DNA from: Labia minor
Lineage: Eukaryota; Arthropoda; Insecta; Dermaptera; Spongiphoridae
DNA length: 64,000 nt
Reading direction: 5' to 3'
Assembly (NCBI GenBank): GCA_963082975.1
Contig: OY720350.1
Coordinates: forward strand, 38,732,660-38,796,659
Shown here: one piece after another, positions 12,262 to 25,554 of the stretch
Position numbering within the stretch: position 1 is the first letter of the stretch
How the letters are laid out: every line of letters starts with the position of its first letter
Translations under genes and position numbers: made by a program
The notes under the pieces: model-generated
What the model was told of the DNA's origin: nothing
Database searches by the model: none
The model's input: the letters and a program-made list of their open reading frames with translations, nothing else

Positions 12262-13617
12262 ATTTGCCGAATCCTTTTGAGAGGTATTTTTCGTTCAGGA
12301 AACATAATCGGTTGGTGCTTTCTATTGCATATGATGCATCTTAAGTTTGCCTTACACATATTGGCAGTATGGCCTCTATTTAGACAATTATAACAACAAC
12401 CGTTTGTCTTCACGACTCGTTTCACCTCTTCCAAGTCCAGGTTCTGTGCTTTAAAACATTTGTGACTGGAATGCCTTCCATCACAAAAAATGCAGATCTT
12501 TTTATTTTCCGTTTTTGCATTTATTAAACTGGATGCCGTCGCTATTAAAATATCAATTCTCCTCTTGGCTCTTTCTATAGACTCATTTTTCTTAAACGAG
12601 GTCCGAGCTAATTGCACTCGCTCTTCGCTTTCTACCTCTTGTCTAAGAAAAACTAATAATTCTTCCAGAAAAGAGACTTTTTCCTCTGCTTCATCAAGTC
12701 GTTTAGCAGATTTTCGACGTTCCCATTCTCTTAGGATTGATTCTGGCAACGCCGACTCTACCAAGGGAAAAATCATACAGGCATACTTCTCTGAGGTGAC
12801 ACCGAGGCTTTCCAATGCCCTCAATTGGGTCTCTAATCTGTCATATAGAATATCGAAGTGACATTCTCTTTTCATTTGTAACTTGGTCTAACACCAGTTT
12901 TAACAGCTCTCTAACATAGAGTTCAATGAGGAGCTCATCCCTTCCAAAGCGTATCCTTAATTGTTCAATTGCTTTGTTATAATTTTTGGCAGATGGTGGA
13001 AAACTTGCCACCAATTCGTATGCAGGGGTACCTTCTAAGGTAGACTAAATTAAATATTGAAATTTATCCTTATCGTCTAGAGTTTTATCTTCATGGATCT
13101 TTCTATATTGAGCCCAAAAACCTATCCAGTTTTTAAATTCTCCATTAAATTTATAGAGCTGTAGCTTAGGTAATTTATATGTTCTATTTTTTAAATTGTT
13201 TGGAACAGAGCTGGAGCGTGTAGAATCATCAGAAATAACTCTTTTTCTTTGTTCATAAAGAGTTGTTATTTCTACACCCTTGTCTCTATAAGATTCCACT
13301 ATATCAATTTCCTTTGCTAACTCCTCTTCATCATTAACGCAGTAAAATAAAAGTTCACTTACTTGTTGCTCGATGTTATTTAATCTGAGTTGTTTATCTA
13401 TTAATTTTTTATACTCAATTTTGATATTTTCTTCAGAAATATTTTTATCCTTCAGTACGTCGATCATTTTGTTAAAACTTGTTGAGAAAATTCGTCGTAA
13501 CTGAATTCTTTCGACCCTGAGTCTCTTCAATTGAATTTCCATTTCTTTCATTTTTGATTCCTCCATATTGTTAGTTATAAAATCTCGTGAAAAATCAATC
13601 CCCACAAGGGATGCCAA
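12234..13617 (-). pseudogene. BEL/Pao gag with CCHC zinc knuckle, frameshifted
   Basis: Two minus-strand frames (13617-13045 and 12875-12234). The first begins directly after the 5' LTR, is rich in coiled-coil type Lys/Glu/Leu and ends with the gag motif LPKLQLYKFNGEFKNWIGFW. The second covers the capsid-like region and the nucleocapsid with CYNCLNRGHTANMC, a C-x2-C-x4-H-x4-C knuckle, preceded by a CIFC ... H pair. About 170 bp between them carries frame breaks. Confidence 0.88.
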
Positions 13618-13618
13618 A

Positions 13619-13925
13619 TGTTATGTTATTAGGGATCGAGTATGATTTTATCGAATGTTAATAAATAATTCACACAATTCAACATATAAAATATCATTTA
13701 TTAAAATACTAACAAGATATAAGAAATGGTAATTATTTGAAGTTAAGCATAAATTTTAATACATTTCAATACAACACAAACAATTTCTAACAATGAGCAG
13801 AGACGAATAAAAAAAGATAGTAAGTATGTATATCTTTTGAAAATACATCCTTCGTTCTGGAAAGGTCCGCATAGGAGCGCTGTTGTTGGTTGCCAATTTC
13901 AAAACCAATTCAATTTGACAGAACA
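13619..13925 (-). repeat. 5' LTR of the BEL/Pao element
   Basis: A 307-bp LTR, near-identical to 8035-8335. The main difference is a short insertion around 13718. The gag frame starts immediately inside it, with the candidate primer-binding site TGGCATCCC at the boundary. Confidence 0.93.
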
Positions 13926-14510
13926 GATGCTATCGAAGAATGGATATCGTGTGTGGGACACTTATTGTGTGGTTTATGGGGTTTCCCATCCTGTAAGATC
14001 TCTCGGGCGACTGTAGTGCCATCTATCGGGCGCTTGCAGCACCTCTTAGCGGTGTAGGCCAGATACATTACTTTAGGAAAAAAAAATGGGAAAAAGCCTG
14101 TTTCAAACTCCTCATATATGCGAACCCCATCTGATAGGAATGAATGAATAGTTCTCATGTATGTGTCGGAATTACCTCCCTGGTCGGAATGGAATAGAGG
14201 GAAATGATTCATATTTTCGTTGCTAAGTTCATGGTCAACTTTTTGTTTATCTCAAGAAATTTCAAAAATTCAGCGATCCAGCGGGCGGTGATGGTGGGTG
14301 ATGGCCACAGGTCACCACAGGTGCATTTAGGGAAAATTACTTGTATATTACTTTTCTATTCTGAGATCAATAAATAGATGCATAAATTCAATGTACACCT
14401 TTATATATAATATTTTGCGAATAGGTACATTTATCTTTCTGTTTAAAAATAAATTTAATTCTGTATAGTGGGCGCTTAGCCAAATAAGCTTGGGAATCAC
14501 TGATCTAAAC

Positions 14511-15274
14511 CATCGTGATATCTAGATATATCATGAAACTAAAACATTTATTGAGTTTAAAATTTATGTGGGTTATAAATCTTGTATTGCCAGTGTCGTG
14601 TTGTAATTTTGAAGAAAAGCGGTCTCCTCTTAAGGTGTTCCCAACATTTTTTATTTAAAACTTTTTCGGTATACCTATGTTTCTAAGATTAATTATTTTA
14701 TTAAAATTATTAATCACATTTTAATTGATTAGGAATAAAAATTAAAGATATTTATATAGAATACTAATTATAATATTAAATTAAATGATTCAAACTAGGG
14801 GTAAAAAATTCATCCGACTTGTCCTTATATTTTTTAATTTATTTATAATTTAATCAAAAACGGTTTTTAATTTATCTAATACTAAAGTATGTTTTATTAT
14901 TTAAAAATAACGCAATATTTATATTTTTTTATATTATATTTAAAAAATAATAAAAAATTTATTATAATGAAGTATTTCTCAAAACAATTAAAAATACGTT
15001 AATTGAAATTAATATAATAATATGACTTTGAATTGTCAAATATTTAGTATCTATACTTTATTTTGAATTTACATTTTATTAATAATGTTAAAAAATAAAA
15101 ATAAATTATAGGGAAAAAATTATAACTTGGCGCCCGTCTTTTCGAATATTTATTCCAATGCGTTCCAATGATATCACAGACCATCAATAATGATATATTG
15201 CTTGGTCATTCTATGAATGATAATTTGCAATAAAATATAATTTCTAAATTAAAGTATACCATATTGTTACGTAA
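14511..15274. other. Intergenic region upstream of ALAD
   Basis: No gene seen. It is AT-rich except for a short patch CTTGGCGCCCG near 15126, about 150 bp before the ALAD start, which could belong to the ALAD promoter. Confidence 0.4.
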
Positions 15275-17111
<1,837 letters not shown>

Positions 17112-18265
17112 TTTTAAAAAAAAATTGTTAGAAATTTTATTGTTATTTAAATATATATTTTATATAGTGAAATTATTTAATCAAATATAAACATATTTTT
17201 ATATTTATATACAATTATTGTATTATAAAAAGAAAATCAATTCAATAAAAATCCATTGTACTTCTAAAATTGAACTCATCAGCCACTTTTCCCTATCAAA
17301 ATAATGATTTACGTCACCTTCAACCACTCAACTCTTTCTGATCTTTTTTTTTATTATATTATCGACGGGGAATTCATAATTCCATTGTATATTTTTTCCC
17401 ATAAAAAACTTTTTTTAACTCATCTCACATTTGAGATAATTTTACACATCTCTGATCACCTCGCTTGTATTATAATTTTATTAATATTTTGAAAATATAG
17501 ACTTAATGTAGGTAATCTCTCTTTAAAATTAACATTTAAAAATTTAAATTAAGTAGAATAGCCCCTAATTACTATTTTATATTCAGGAAAATTTGAACTA
17601 AAAACTAAACATTATCATTTGTTCAACGTAGACGTGGACCATCACAATAGGCGCGGTCCAAAATTGGTATAAAGGCAAAAACGGCTTTTTTTGGAAAAAC
17701 AAGTCCAACTGTTATTGCTTTGGAGGGGGAACGGTCGGTCTTGGTAAGTAAATTCAACCTAAATTAAAGACCGTAAAACCTAAAAATAACATAGTGGGAA
17801 AAAAGGCGGAGCATAGTTTTTTTTCCTTTGTACCAATTTTGGACCGGGCCCAATATCTTTAATTGTAATCTTGATCTTATCACATTTCCAAATAATAATA
17901 TTTTTTTTATTTAACTTTCTTATAATTCGTCAATGATTTAGCTAATGGTAATTTGATTAAAATTGAAAATATTATTTAATTCTTTAATAAATGAGAAATT
18001 AATAAATATGTTAATGCTTACAATCATTATATTAGAAAAAATTAGTAAATTTAAAATTCAAACCTACTATGATTAAATAATTAAGGTCGAGAGGTGTCCA
18101 GGAGATGTCGTAAGAAGGTACCAGTGTTTGCCAACCTTAAAATTTATCGAAATGAGGGTACCTTCGATTCAAAAGTTGGCAATCAAGACAAAAACAGACT
18201 AAACATGGCATATCGAGAATTTATTTTCAAAAACAAATATATAATTTTGTTTATTTAGCACAATT
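17112..18265. other. Intergenic region between ALAD and SIN1
   Basis: No gene seen. It contains one MITE (17650-17850) and AT-rich filler. The SIN1 start codon follows an AG acceptor-like TTATTTAG, so a non-coding 5' exon may lie in this region. Confidence 0.4.
17650..17850. repeat. MITE with inverted repeats GGTCCAAAATTGGTA
   Basis: GGCGCGGTCCAAAATTGGTA at the left end is mirrored by TACCAATTTTGGACCGGGCC at the right end. The arms extend imperfectly for about 45 bp (AAAGG then a GGC-rich patch). It is about 200 bp and has no coding capacity. Confidence 0.65.
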
Positions 18266-21200
18266 ATGGCTTATTATGATAACAAACACTGGTTGTTATC
18301 TCATATACGCAATTCATTTATTTCATCAGATGACACAGGTTATTTCATTTTGCATCAGAATCAAGCACGTTTCTCTAGGCCTAAACCAAACACATTTTCT
18401 CACTATCTTATAATCACATTTTTTTAATGAATATAAATAAAGATTAACTTAAGACACTCTTTTATATAATAGTAACCTCATCATGGACCATTTGAGCATG
18501 TCAACTTATCAATTAATGATGATTTTCACAAACAGGAATATCCGAAATGGTTATGGCTGGAGAGGTGGTTCCAAGAAAAATCTCATCTGTGTCCAAACAC
18601 GAATGTTATCCTGAATATGAAGAGAGCGATGATGAATTTGACGAACCTGATTTTATGGGCCAATCATTTGATATTCAATCCGGTATAAATAAATTATAAA
18701 ATATATTGTATCATAATAATCATTATATTTATACCATTTGCATTACGATTCATGATATAAATTATCTTTATTAATTATATATAATATTTTAATTTAAGAT
18801 TTGGATTTTGGAGCCCATCGTCAAAGGTCCAATACGGCTCAACGCTTAGAGAAAATGGACCAAGAAAGGAAAAAAGCAGCTAAAACAAAACATATCAAAT
18901 GGGAGATGAATCCAGTACCTTTAACAAGTAATTAATTCATAAAAGTTATTTAAAACAGAGTTAGGGAACATTTTTTATATCAAATAATAAAAAATTTCAC
19001 TAAAATTTCTGAATGTCGATAAAATTTTCCAAAATGAAATAAGATTTGTCCAGAATACCAGAAGAATTCATTTACAAGTTTCAAATAAATAATTTTAGTA
19101 TTTAGTGCTGAAACAGAATGATTAATCCTAAATATAGTGTTGAGAAGGTAGAATCTTCGTCAATTGTAGATAATATTTATATCTATCGAGGTGCAGTTCT
19201 ATGCTAGAGGAAAAAAATATATGCCTCCTCATATTCCACAGAAGAATTACTTTATATATATATATATATATAAATTAGAGAATTTATGTTAGAATTTTAT
19301 GACATAATAATAAACATTAGTTTATATTATCGTAGTTAATATTTAAAATTCAAATCCCTCAGACTTAACAATGTCAATTCCAAAATCGTTCTAATATATA
19401 TATATTAATTTTTAATTTCTCAATAACTAAAAAAATCAAAATAGAACTGAAATTACTTAATAATTTCGAAAGAGTAAATTTGTTGATAAGAACAACTAAT
19501 ATTGAAACAAATATCAAATTATATAGTTTTTATTTAAAATAATAAAAAATTGTTTTCTACTGTGATGACAGCGCAGTCGTGCTGGCTAAAGCGCTGTTTC
19601 ATTGCTTCCGGCTCTGAAACAGAAGCGTCGGGGGTTCAAATCCCGGCATGTCACCTTGGACAAAGAGGTGATGATTACTCTTTTCTGTAAACACCAAACC
19701 CATGAGACAGCAAATAAATCGTTTGTGATTATATGCTTATCATTTCGCTAAAGCTAAAAATTTATTGATTTATACTTTTTCTACTGAAATAAAAGTTTAA
19801 GGTTTAATTTTTTTCATAACAATTCAAACAATTTTTGAAAAATCATTTGAAGACATTCTTTTATTCTTTCTTAATATTACTCAAATATTAACATATATAT
19901 AAATAGATTAGATTTATTAAAAGTATTATTATAATTATTAATATAATTTGAAATTGAAGGTGAAGAAATGGCAGAACTATTCCAGAGAAAACCTGTTAAG
20001 AAAAAGACACCAAAGAAAAATGATACAGAAAAAAAACACTCTTTACTCACTGAACAAATAGAAAAATCGCCATTATTGCCTCAAAATCCTTTTATAGAAT
20101 TCTCCAAATTTGATGGACAGGTATTTATTTATTCTTTATCATTAAATAATGAATGACTAGAAACAAATGGTATAGAAATGTTTCTGTCTAACATAAAAAT
20201 TTCTTTAGTCTCAAGTAGGAGCTGCAACTAGAAAATATTGTATATTTTTAACGATGCTTCCGCCTGCTGAACGGAATTACCCAATGATTGTAGTAGTTCT
20301 TGCTGCAGCAAAAGTTCTAGATTTAATAGGGCTCATATGTTTGAAATTTACGCTCGAACATCCGGAGGGTCCTGTTAAATTCAAGTAAGCTATATTTTTT
20401 ATTTTTCTATATTAATTATTAATTTATAATTATATAAATATAAATATATATAATTTATTTTTTACAAAATGGATACAATCACTTTATTATAAGGTTTTTA
20501 TTTAAAGAAAATAACCCAATTTTGCTTCTTAATCAACTCATAATAATAATGTTTTATATACATTTTTCTGAATTAAATTCTATAAATTAATTTCAACAAT
20601 TCTTTTGCAATAGTTAATTCATTAATCATTTATTTTTACAACAAAATAATAGTTTTCATTTATTTTTTATAGAGATTCCGTGGATTACTATCGCCTCTAC
20701 ATTGCGGAAGATGATGGAGAAGTTGTCTGGGATTTTCCATGCCTAGATCCTAATGAAACTGTTGGAAAATTTGGTTTTGGTTATCTCGCTCTAGTTGAAT
20801 TAAAAGAATTACAATTAACAATAAAACCAACGACACCAACCAAAATTGAAACTATGTATGTAATAATATTTTTTTATATATACTATTAATAAAAAATATT
20901 ACATATATATATATATATATATTTATATTTATACAATATCAATATATAAATACAGTAATCGCTTCGTATGCGCGGTATACAGGTTCCGAAAAAATAGCAA
21001 TCAAATTAAAATGCGCACTGTAAACCCTATTTTGTAAGAAATAATAAGGATAAGTTCCATAAAATGGTAAATATTAAATAATTTTTTGAAAAGTAAAATT
21101 CCCCGCAATAACAAATCTATTTTCATGCAGTTGAAAAAATTGATAAATATATTTCCATTCATTCGAAAAGATTACCTTATTTGTAAATTTATATATAATA

Positions 21201-22011
21201 GCAATTCTAACATTTGGTCTTAATTTCCAGTGAAGAAACAATAGAAGAAGACAGTCTTAGAACAAAAGGTTTTTATTATCAATTATTTATATTTTTAATC
21301 GATAAATGTTAATTGTTTCTGGATAACTTATTTTTTAGCACTTTTACAAGAAGTTGAAGACTTACAAAAAATGAAAGGCCATATGACAGCAATGGAGGCT
21401 CTTTTATATCAATCCTATCGAGTTTATATTATAAATAAAGTTAGAGCTAAAATAGAAATTCATTTAGGTAAGAAAATTAATTAAGAAATTATTTGTAAAC
21501 CTTATATTAATGATTTAGTATTTTTAAATTAAATATAGAAAAGAAAATTTAAATTGAAAATTTTCTTTTAGGTATTTCCGGGGAGAAAGTGGAAATAGAT
21601 CCGGTCATGCAACAAAAAGTTAGTGCCAAATTTTGGAACCGACAAAAAGCTGTAACTTATGACACGGACAATGTTGCCGCTTGTTTTTTAACCGAATCAA
21701 GTAAAGGTGGAAGAGCCACTTTACGTCTTGTCTATCACAGTACAAATATTAGTTCAGCTGTTAGTAGTAGTAGCAATGATTCAGGCAACAGCAGTATACC
21801 CTCTTTTCTCTCCTCATCCTCCTCCTCTTCGTCTTCAACGGGGACATTTAAACATCACGATTTTGAAGCTGATCAAAGAACTGCTGATGAAATTGTGCAA
21901 AAGATTAATCATATTCTCGAATTACGTTCAAGTCAACGTCGACGTGAATATTTAGCGCTCCGGGAACGAAAATCACATCGTCGGAAGAGCTTCCATTTGG
22001 GGCCGAGATGA
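18266..22011 (+). CDS. MAPKAP1: SIN1 (MAPKAP1), TORC2 subunit
   Basis: Nine exons: 18266-18338, 18536-18682, 18799-18927, 19960-20120, 20209-20384, 20673-20855, 21231-21268, 21339-21467, 21572-22011. They join in frame to about 491 residues. SIN1 is the TORC2 scaffold that recruits substrates such as AKT and binds membranes. The N-terminus ([24 protein letters not shown]) and [17 protein letters not shown] match the family. The CRIM domain has [12 protein letters not shown] and [16 protein letters not shown]. The C-terminal PH domain has [12 protein letters not shown] and TKFW-like [10 protein letters not shown] Ser-rich insert (about 45 residues) splits the PH domain. The stretch between CRIM and PH is only about 50 residues, so the usual Ras-binding domain is not visible. 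Confidence 0.93.
19563..19776 (+). mobile_element. tRNA-derived SINE in SIN1 intron 3
   Basis: The head resembles a tRNA: GTGATGA at the 5' end can pair partly with TGTCAC near 19650, a D-arm-like GCGC...GCGC follows, and a B-box GGTTCAAATCC is present. About 125 bp of unrelated AT-rich tail follow. The 10-bp direct repeat TTTTCTACTG flanks it at 19553-19562 and 19777-19786, the expected target duplication of LINE-driven insertion. The anticodon arm is irregular, so it is not a working tRNA gene. Confidence 0.82.
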
Positions 22012-22090
22012 TCTTCATTAGATAGATTATTATAAAAAATCCCTCGCCTCCTGATCACCTCGCCCTTTATTAGAATAACTTTGCTGGTTA

Positions 22091-22091
<1 letters not shown>

Positions 22092-22127
<36 letters not shown>
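22092..22127. repeat. (TA)n microsatellite
   Basis: About 18 uninterrupted TA units just downstream of SIN1. Confidence 0.95.
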
Positions 22128-22128
<1 letters not shown>

Positions 22129-23586
22129 TTATTATTAGTGAAAAGATGAAATGAGCGTTGGTTTTTAGTTTTATTTCATTTTTAGTTCATTTTTTTTAAT
22201 TTTTTTAATTATTCGTATTTTAATATGACCAAATAAAGATTATTAAAATATTATATTTACAAATTAAACATATCGCATGTAAACTTCATTGATATTAAAA
22301 TATCATGAATTATTATTAAATTAAAATTAGAATTTAACAAATACAAAAAAAAATTGAAATTTACCTTATAAATATATATATAATCACATTTAAAAGTTTT
22401 TGTAAATATTTTATATAAAGAATACAATTATTGTTTTATATATTAAACTGCATTCGTTGCTAGGTTTACATATAATAAAATAAATTCAGGAGTATTTTTC
22501 ATTTTAGAATATATTAAAACTATAGTATCTGAGATTTTAAACATTTAATTTATTAATTTTATGTGGTAATCGAATTTATTTAATAGTTTTTTATCAAATT
22601 TTGGCATCTAATTATCTCAATAAAATAATAACCAACTTTTAGGCAATTTTTAAGTCATCACTCATATCTTGTTTTGTTTTTCATTGATAAAACATTTTCT
22701 TTTAAACATATTTTAACCAGCAAAGATACTATTTATATAATTAATGTATTTATAAATATATAAATTATTTATCAGTATATAAACTATTTCTTAAATAATA
22801 TTGTGTACAGAGACATTTTTTAAAATTGTTTTTAAGTTTGTATATATATTTTTATGAGAAAAATGTTTGTTTTTATTAAAATAAAAAAAGTTAAAAAAAT
22901 AAAATAAAAATGAAAATACTGGCATGATATTTTAATGAATAAGCGAGAATCATAGATAATTATAGACTTTAGGAAACCAAAAATGAAGAGGAAATATTTA
23001 TAAAAATAAAAATATTAGAACCAAAGACAAGTCCAAAATGTTTATACTAAACTTATTTTAAAAAATATCTGCCAGTATTATGATACACTTATGTACACTT
23101 TTAAGTCAAACAATAAGACCTAAAAATATCATTTTGTTATATTATTATTTTAATAATCCTTTTTGTTCCTACATTCGAATTTAACTTATAGTTATCAAAC
23201 AAATGAACTATTATTTAATGCTGGACAATAGTTTTAAAAATAGTATAAACATTTTGAATGAGCCTTTTATAAGATGTTTATATTATATTTATATCTTTTT
23301 TAAGCAGAACACTTCAAGTAACATTTGTAAAATTAATACGATATATTATTTAATATACTAGATTTGTTATACATTTTATTAAAATCTACCTAAATTAAAT
23401 AAAAACTAATAAAAACAATTTTGAAGAATATTTTCAATTTATTGTCCTTTTTATGTTATGAAAAAATATTTATTTATTTTTATTTATACCTTAAAAATAT
23501 TTTGGCTCTATTTTCATATTGAAATTAATAAAAATTAAATAAAAAGGATGCTGTTTTATTTTCAATTTAATATATATTATCTAGTC

Positions 23587-23820
23587 TAGTGATTCTCAAC
23601 CTGGGCGATCGACATCTTATCTTATTTGACTATACACTTAAAAAAAGAGGTAAGATGATTTTGCGATCAGATTCTGAAACTCGATTTTTCAATATGGCTC
23701 TAACCTACCTTATATTAGGGATTATCATGCAATTTTTATCTGTTAAAATTTATAGAGGGGCGAATTATGAAGCCGGCCTTACGAAGTGGGCGTTTGGTCC
23801 AAAAAGGTTGAGAAATGCTT
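23587..23820. mobile_element. hAT-type MITE
   Basis: A 234-bp element beginning TAGTGATTCTCAACCTGGG and ending GGTTGAGAAATGCTT, imperfect terminal inverted repeats. It is flanked by the exact 8-bp target duplication ATCTAGTC at 23579-23586 and 23821-23828. An 88-codon chance frame crosses it but resembles no known protein. Confidence 0.85.
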
Positions 23821-24201
23821 ATCTAGTCCATTATAAGTGTTTTGATCTTTTATAAATTTAGGGAGATTATAATTTTAATATATTTGTATATTATGAACCT
23901 TCATTTTACATGAGAATTGATGCAAGAAAAAATATTTTAATAACTTTATAGAACCTATTTTTCTTTTTTTAATGATTAATTAAACCGAAATATTATTTAG
24001 ATAATCTAGAATAATTGTAAAATAGAAAACCGTCTATTTAATTACTAATCATCCGAATTATATAATTCATTAAAAGACATCATATCCTTTTAGGCATTAA
24101 ACTATAAATAAAATATATTTTATAATTAAAAAAATATTATTTTATTAAAAATAGATTATTTTACAAAGAGGTATTTAACAAATATTAGATTTAAAAAAGA
24201 A

Positions 24202-25554
24202 TTAGGATTCAATAAGTAAACTGTCATTATCTGTCTCAATTAACAGTTGTTTAATTTTATCATAATTAATTTCTACCTCTGATAAAACATCTAGAAGTAA
24301 CGTTTCAATTGTAGGTAATGCTTTGTTACATTCTGTCTGCCTGTTTTTTAATAAAATTAATTTTTCGAATAATTCGTTGTACTTTGGTGGTTGTAAAAAA
24401 AATTCTCTTTCTTCTTCAGAAAACAGATTCAAGTCAATCGCATCAGATTTTGAGTTCCTGAAATAAAGTTATTATTTAATAAAATATAAACATATATATA
24501 TATATAAATTTAGATACTGAATAATGCAATTTCAAGATATTTTATTGTTATCAATAACTACTTATTTTAAAAATGTAAACAAACAACAAATATTTTAACT
24601 AGATAGACCATCGCTCTACATGAAAATATATTATATTCAATTAATTATACAGAAATTATAGAATTATATAATAACTTAATGTTCAATTTATAGTGAGACT
24701 GATGTGTTTTGAATGAACAATTTAAAATAAGAAAAAAATCATTTCACATAACATTTAATAAGTTCTTATAATTTTAATTAACTATAAATATATAAATAAA
24801 TATATGATTAATAAATTTAATACTTTCCTCCAATTTTACATAAAAAATGATGGATAATGTCAAATATTAATTAAAGTTATTAATTATAAAAAGCTAAAAT
24901 TAATTAATTGAGTTGAGTCATTGGATTGAAGCCCTCTTTATATATAGGGAATAGGAAAGTTAGGATTCACACACCTAACAATCATATTTAAAGAAGAGAG
25001 GTACAAGGTTTATGTTATTTACGTATAAATTCATTAAATTGGGATTACACGTTCGTTATTAAACGGTGGAAATTTTGTTGATCGAATTCTAATTCATAAA
25101 GGTTAATTGAAGGGTACGTTAAGCGAGAATAACGGTGTTGATTTTTAATCAGGAAAGTATGTTTGGATGTTTTTGTGGTTGTTTGAGAGTCACAAAAATG
25201 ATGGATAATGTCAAATATTAATTAAAGTTATTAATTATAAAAAGCTAAAATCTATTAAAGTTTCTCTTATTTAATCGTATAACCTTTTTACTTTTGATAT
25301 AACTTTTATAATATAATTAAATTACTTAAAAAATAAAATAATGTACTTTAAATGAATTATTTGTTTTTTCAAATCTGCCGACAATGCTTTCCATTTATTT
25401 TTCTCTTCCAATTTCAACTGAATATATCTGAAAATTATTTGATTGACATTATAAACAAAATACAAAATCTTTAGTAAAAAAAAAAATTTTAAATTTATAC
25501 TAACTGTTGTTGAGTAATTAATTCTTTTTTTGGTTTAGTTTCAGCACTCATCAT
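24202..25554 (-). CDS. Small coiled-coil protein, family not recognised
   Basis: Three exons on the minus strand: 25505-25554, 25347-25427 and 24202-24457. They join with consistent phase to about 128 residues. The start is a Met-Met pair followed by SAETKPKKELITQQQ. The middle (QLKLEEKNKWKALSADLKKQ) is charged and helical. The C-terminal half (FFLQPPKYNELFEKLILLKN, then a Leu/Glu-rich stretch) is predicted by eye to be coiled coil. All splice sites are GT/AG. It is head-to-head with HENMT1, 702 bp apart. I do not recognise the family, and size and composition would fit a small scaffold subunit. Intron 2 contains the 58-bp direct repeat described separately. Confidence 0.68.
24843..25251. repeat. 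58-bp exact direct repeat flanking about 293 bp
   Basis: Positions 24843-24900 and 25194-25251 are identical (starting AAAAATGATGGATAATGTCA). They enclose a 293-bp stretch of higher complexity (24901-25193). The whole lies in intron 2 of the coiled-coil gene. Confidence 0.9.

Larger units (their letters stand above)
8035..13925 (-). mobile_element. Full-length BEL/Pao LTR retrotransposon, coding region degraded
   Basis: Two near-identical LTRs (8035-8335 and 13619-13925) begin TGTTATG and end ACAGAACA. They are flanked by the 5-bp target duplication GATGC (8030-8034 and 13926-13930). The internal region, read on the minus strand, gives gag, aspartic protease, reverse transcriptase, RNase H/linker and integrase in BEL/Pao order. 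Next to the 5' LTR (right side) the internal sequence starts TTTGGCATCCC, a TGG-type primer-binding site. Next to the 3' LTR the purine stretch AAGGTGAGAG is a candidate polypurine tract. The coding region is split by at least seven frameshifts and one in-frame stop. Confidence 0.94.
7058..14502. mobile_element. hAT-type non-autonomous element, split by a BEL/Pao insertion
   Basis: The left end has CAGTGATTCCCAAAG just inside 7058 (preceded by an extra CAGTGC). The right end closes with CTTGGGAATCACTG at 14502. The 8-bp target duplication ATCTAAAC lies at 7050-7057 and 14503-14510. Removing the BEL/Pao insertion and its target duplication leaves about 1.55 kb, which has no transposase frame that I can recognise. 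A repeated palindromic motif related to GTATCGATAC lies at 7920-7965. A small MITE (7608-7726) is also nested inside. Confidence 0.8.
22012..24201. other. Convergent intergenic region after SIN1
   Basis: No gene seen between the SIN1 stop and the stop of the minus-strand coiled-coil gene. It contains a (TA)n microsatellite and one hAT-type MITE at 23587-23820; the rest is low-complexity AT-rich DNA. Confidence 0.45.

Noticed and set aside
19563..19660. A functional tRNA gene
   Set aside because: The B-box is good, but the acceptor stem has a mismatch and the anticodon arm does not fold as a 5-bp stem with a 7-base loop. Flanking direct repeats and an AT-rich tail point to a SINE.
23589..23855. 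88-codon plus-strand frame
   Set aside because: It crosses a complete hAT-type MITE with target duplication and includes flanking DNA, so it is a chance frame.
24901..25193. Mitochondrial DNA insert (NUMT)
   Set aside because: Considered for the unusual composition, but no recognisable mitochondrial gene or tRNA was found by eye.
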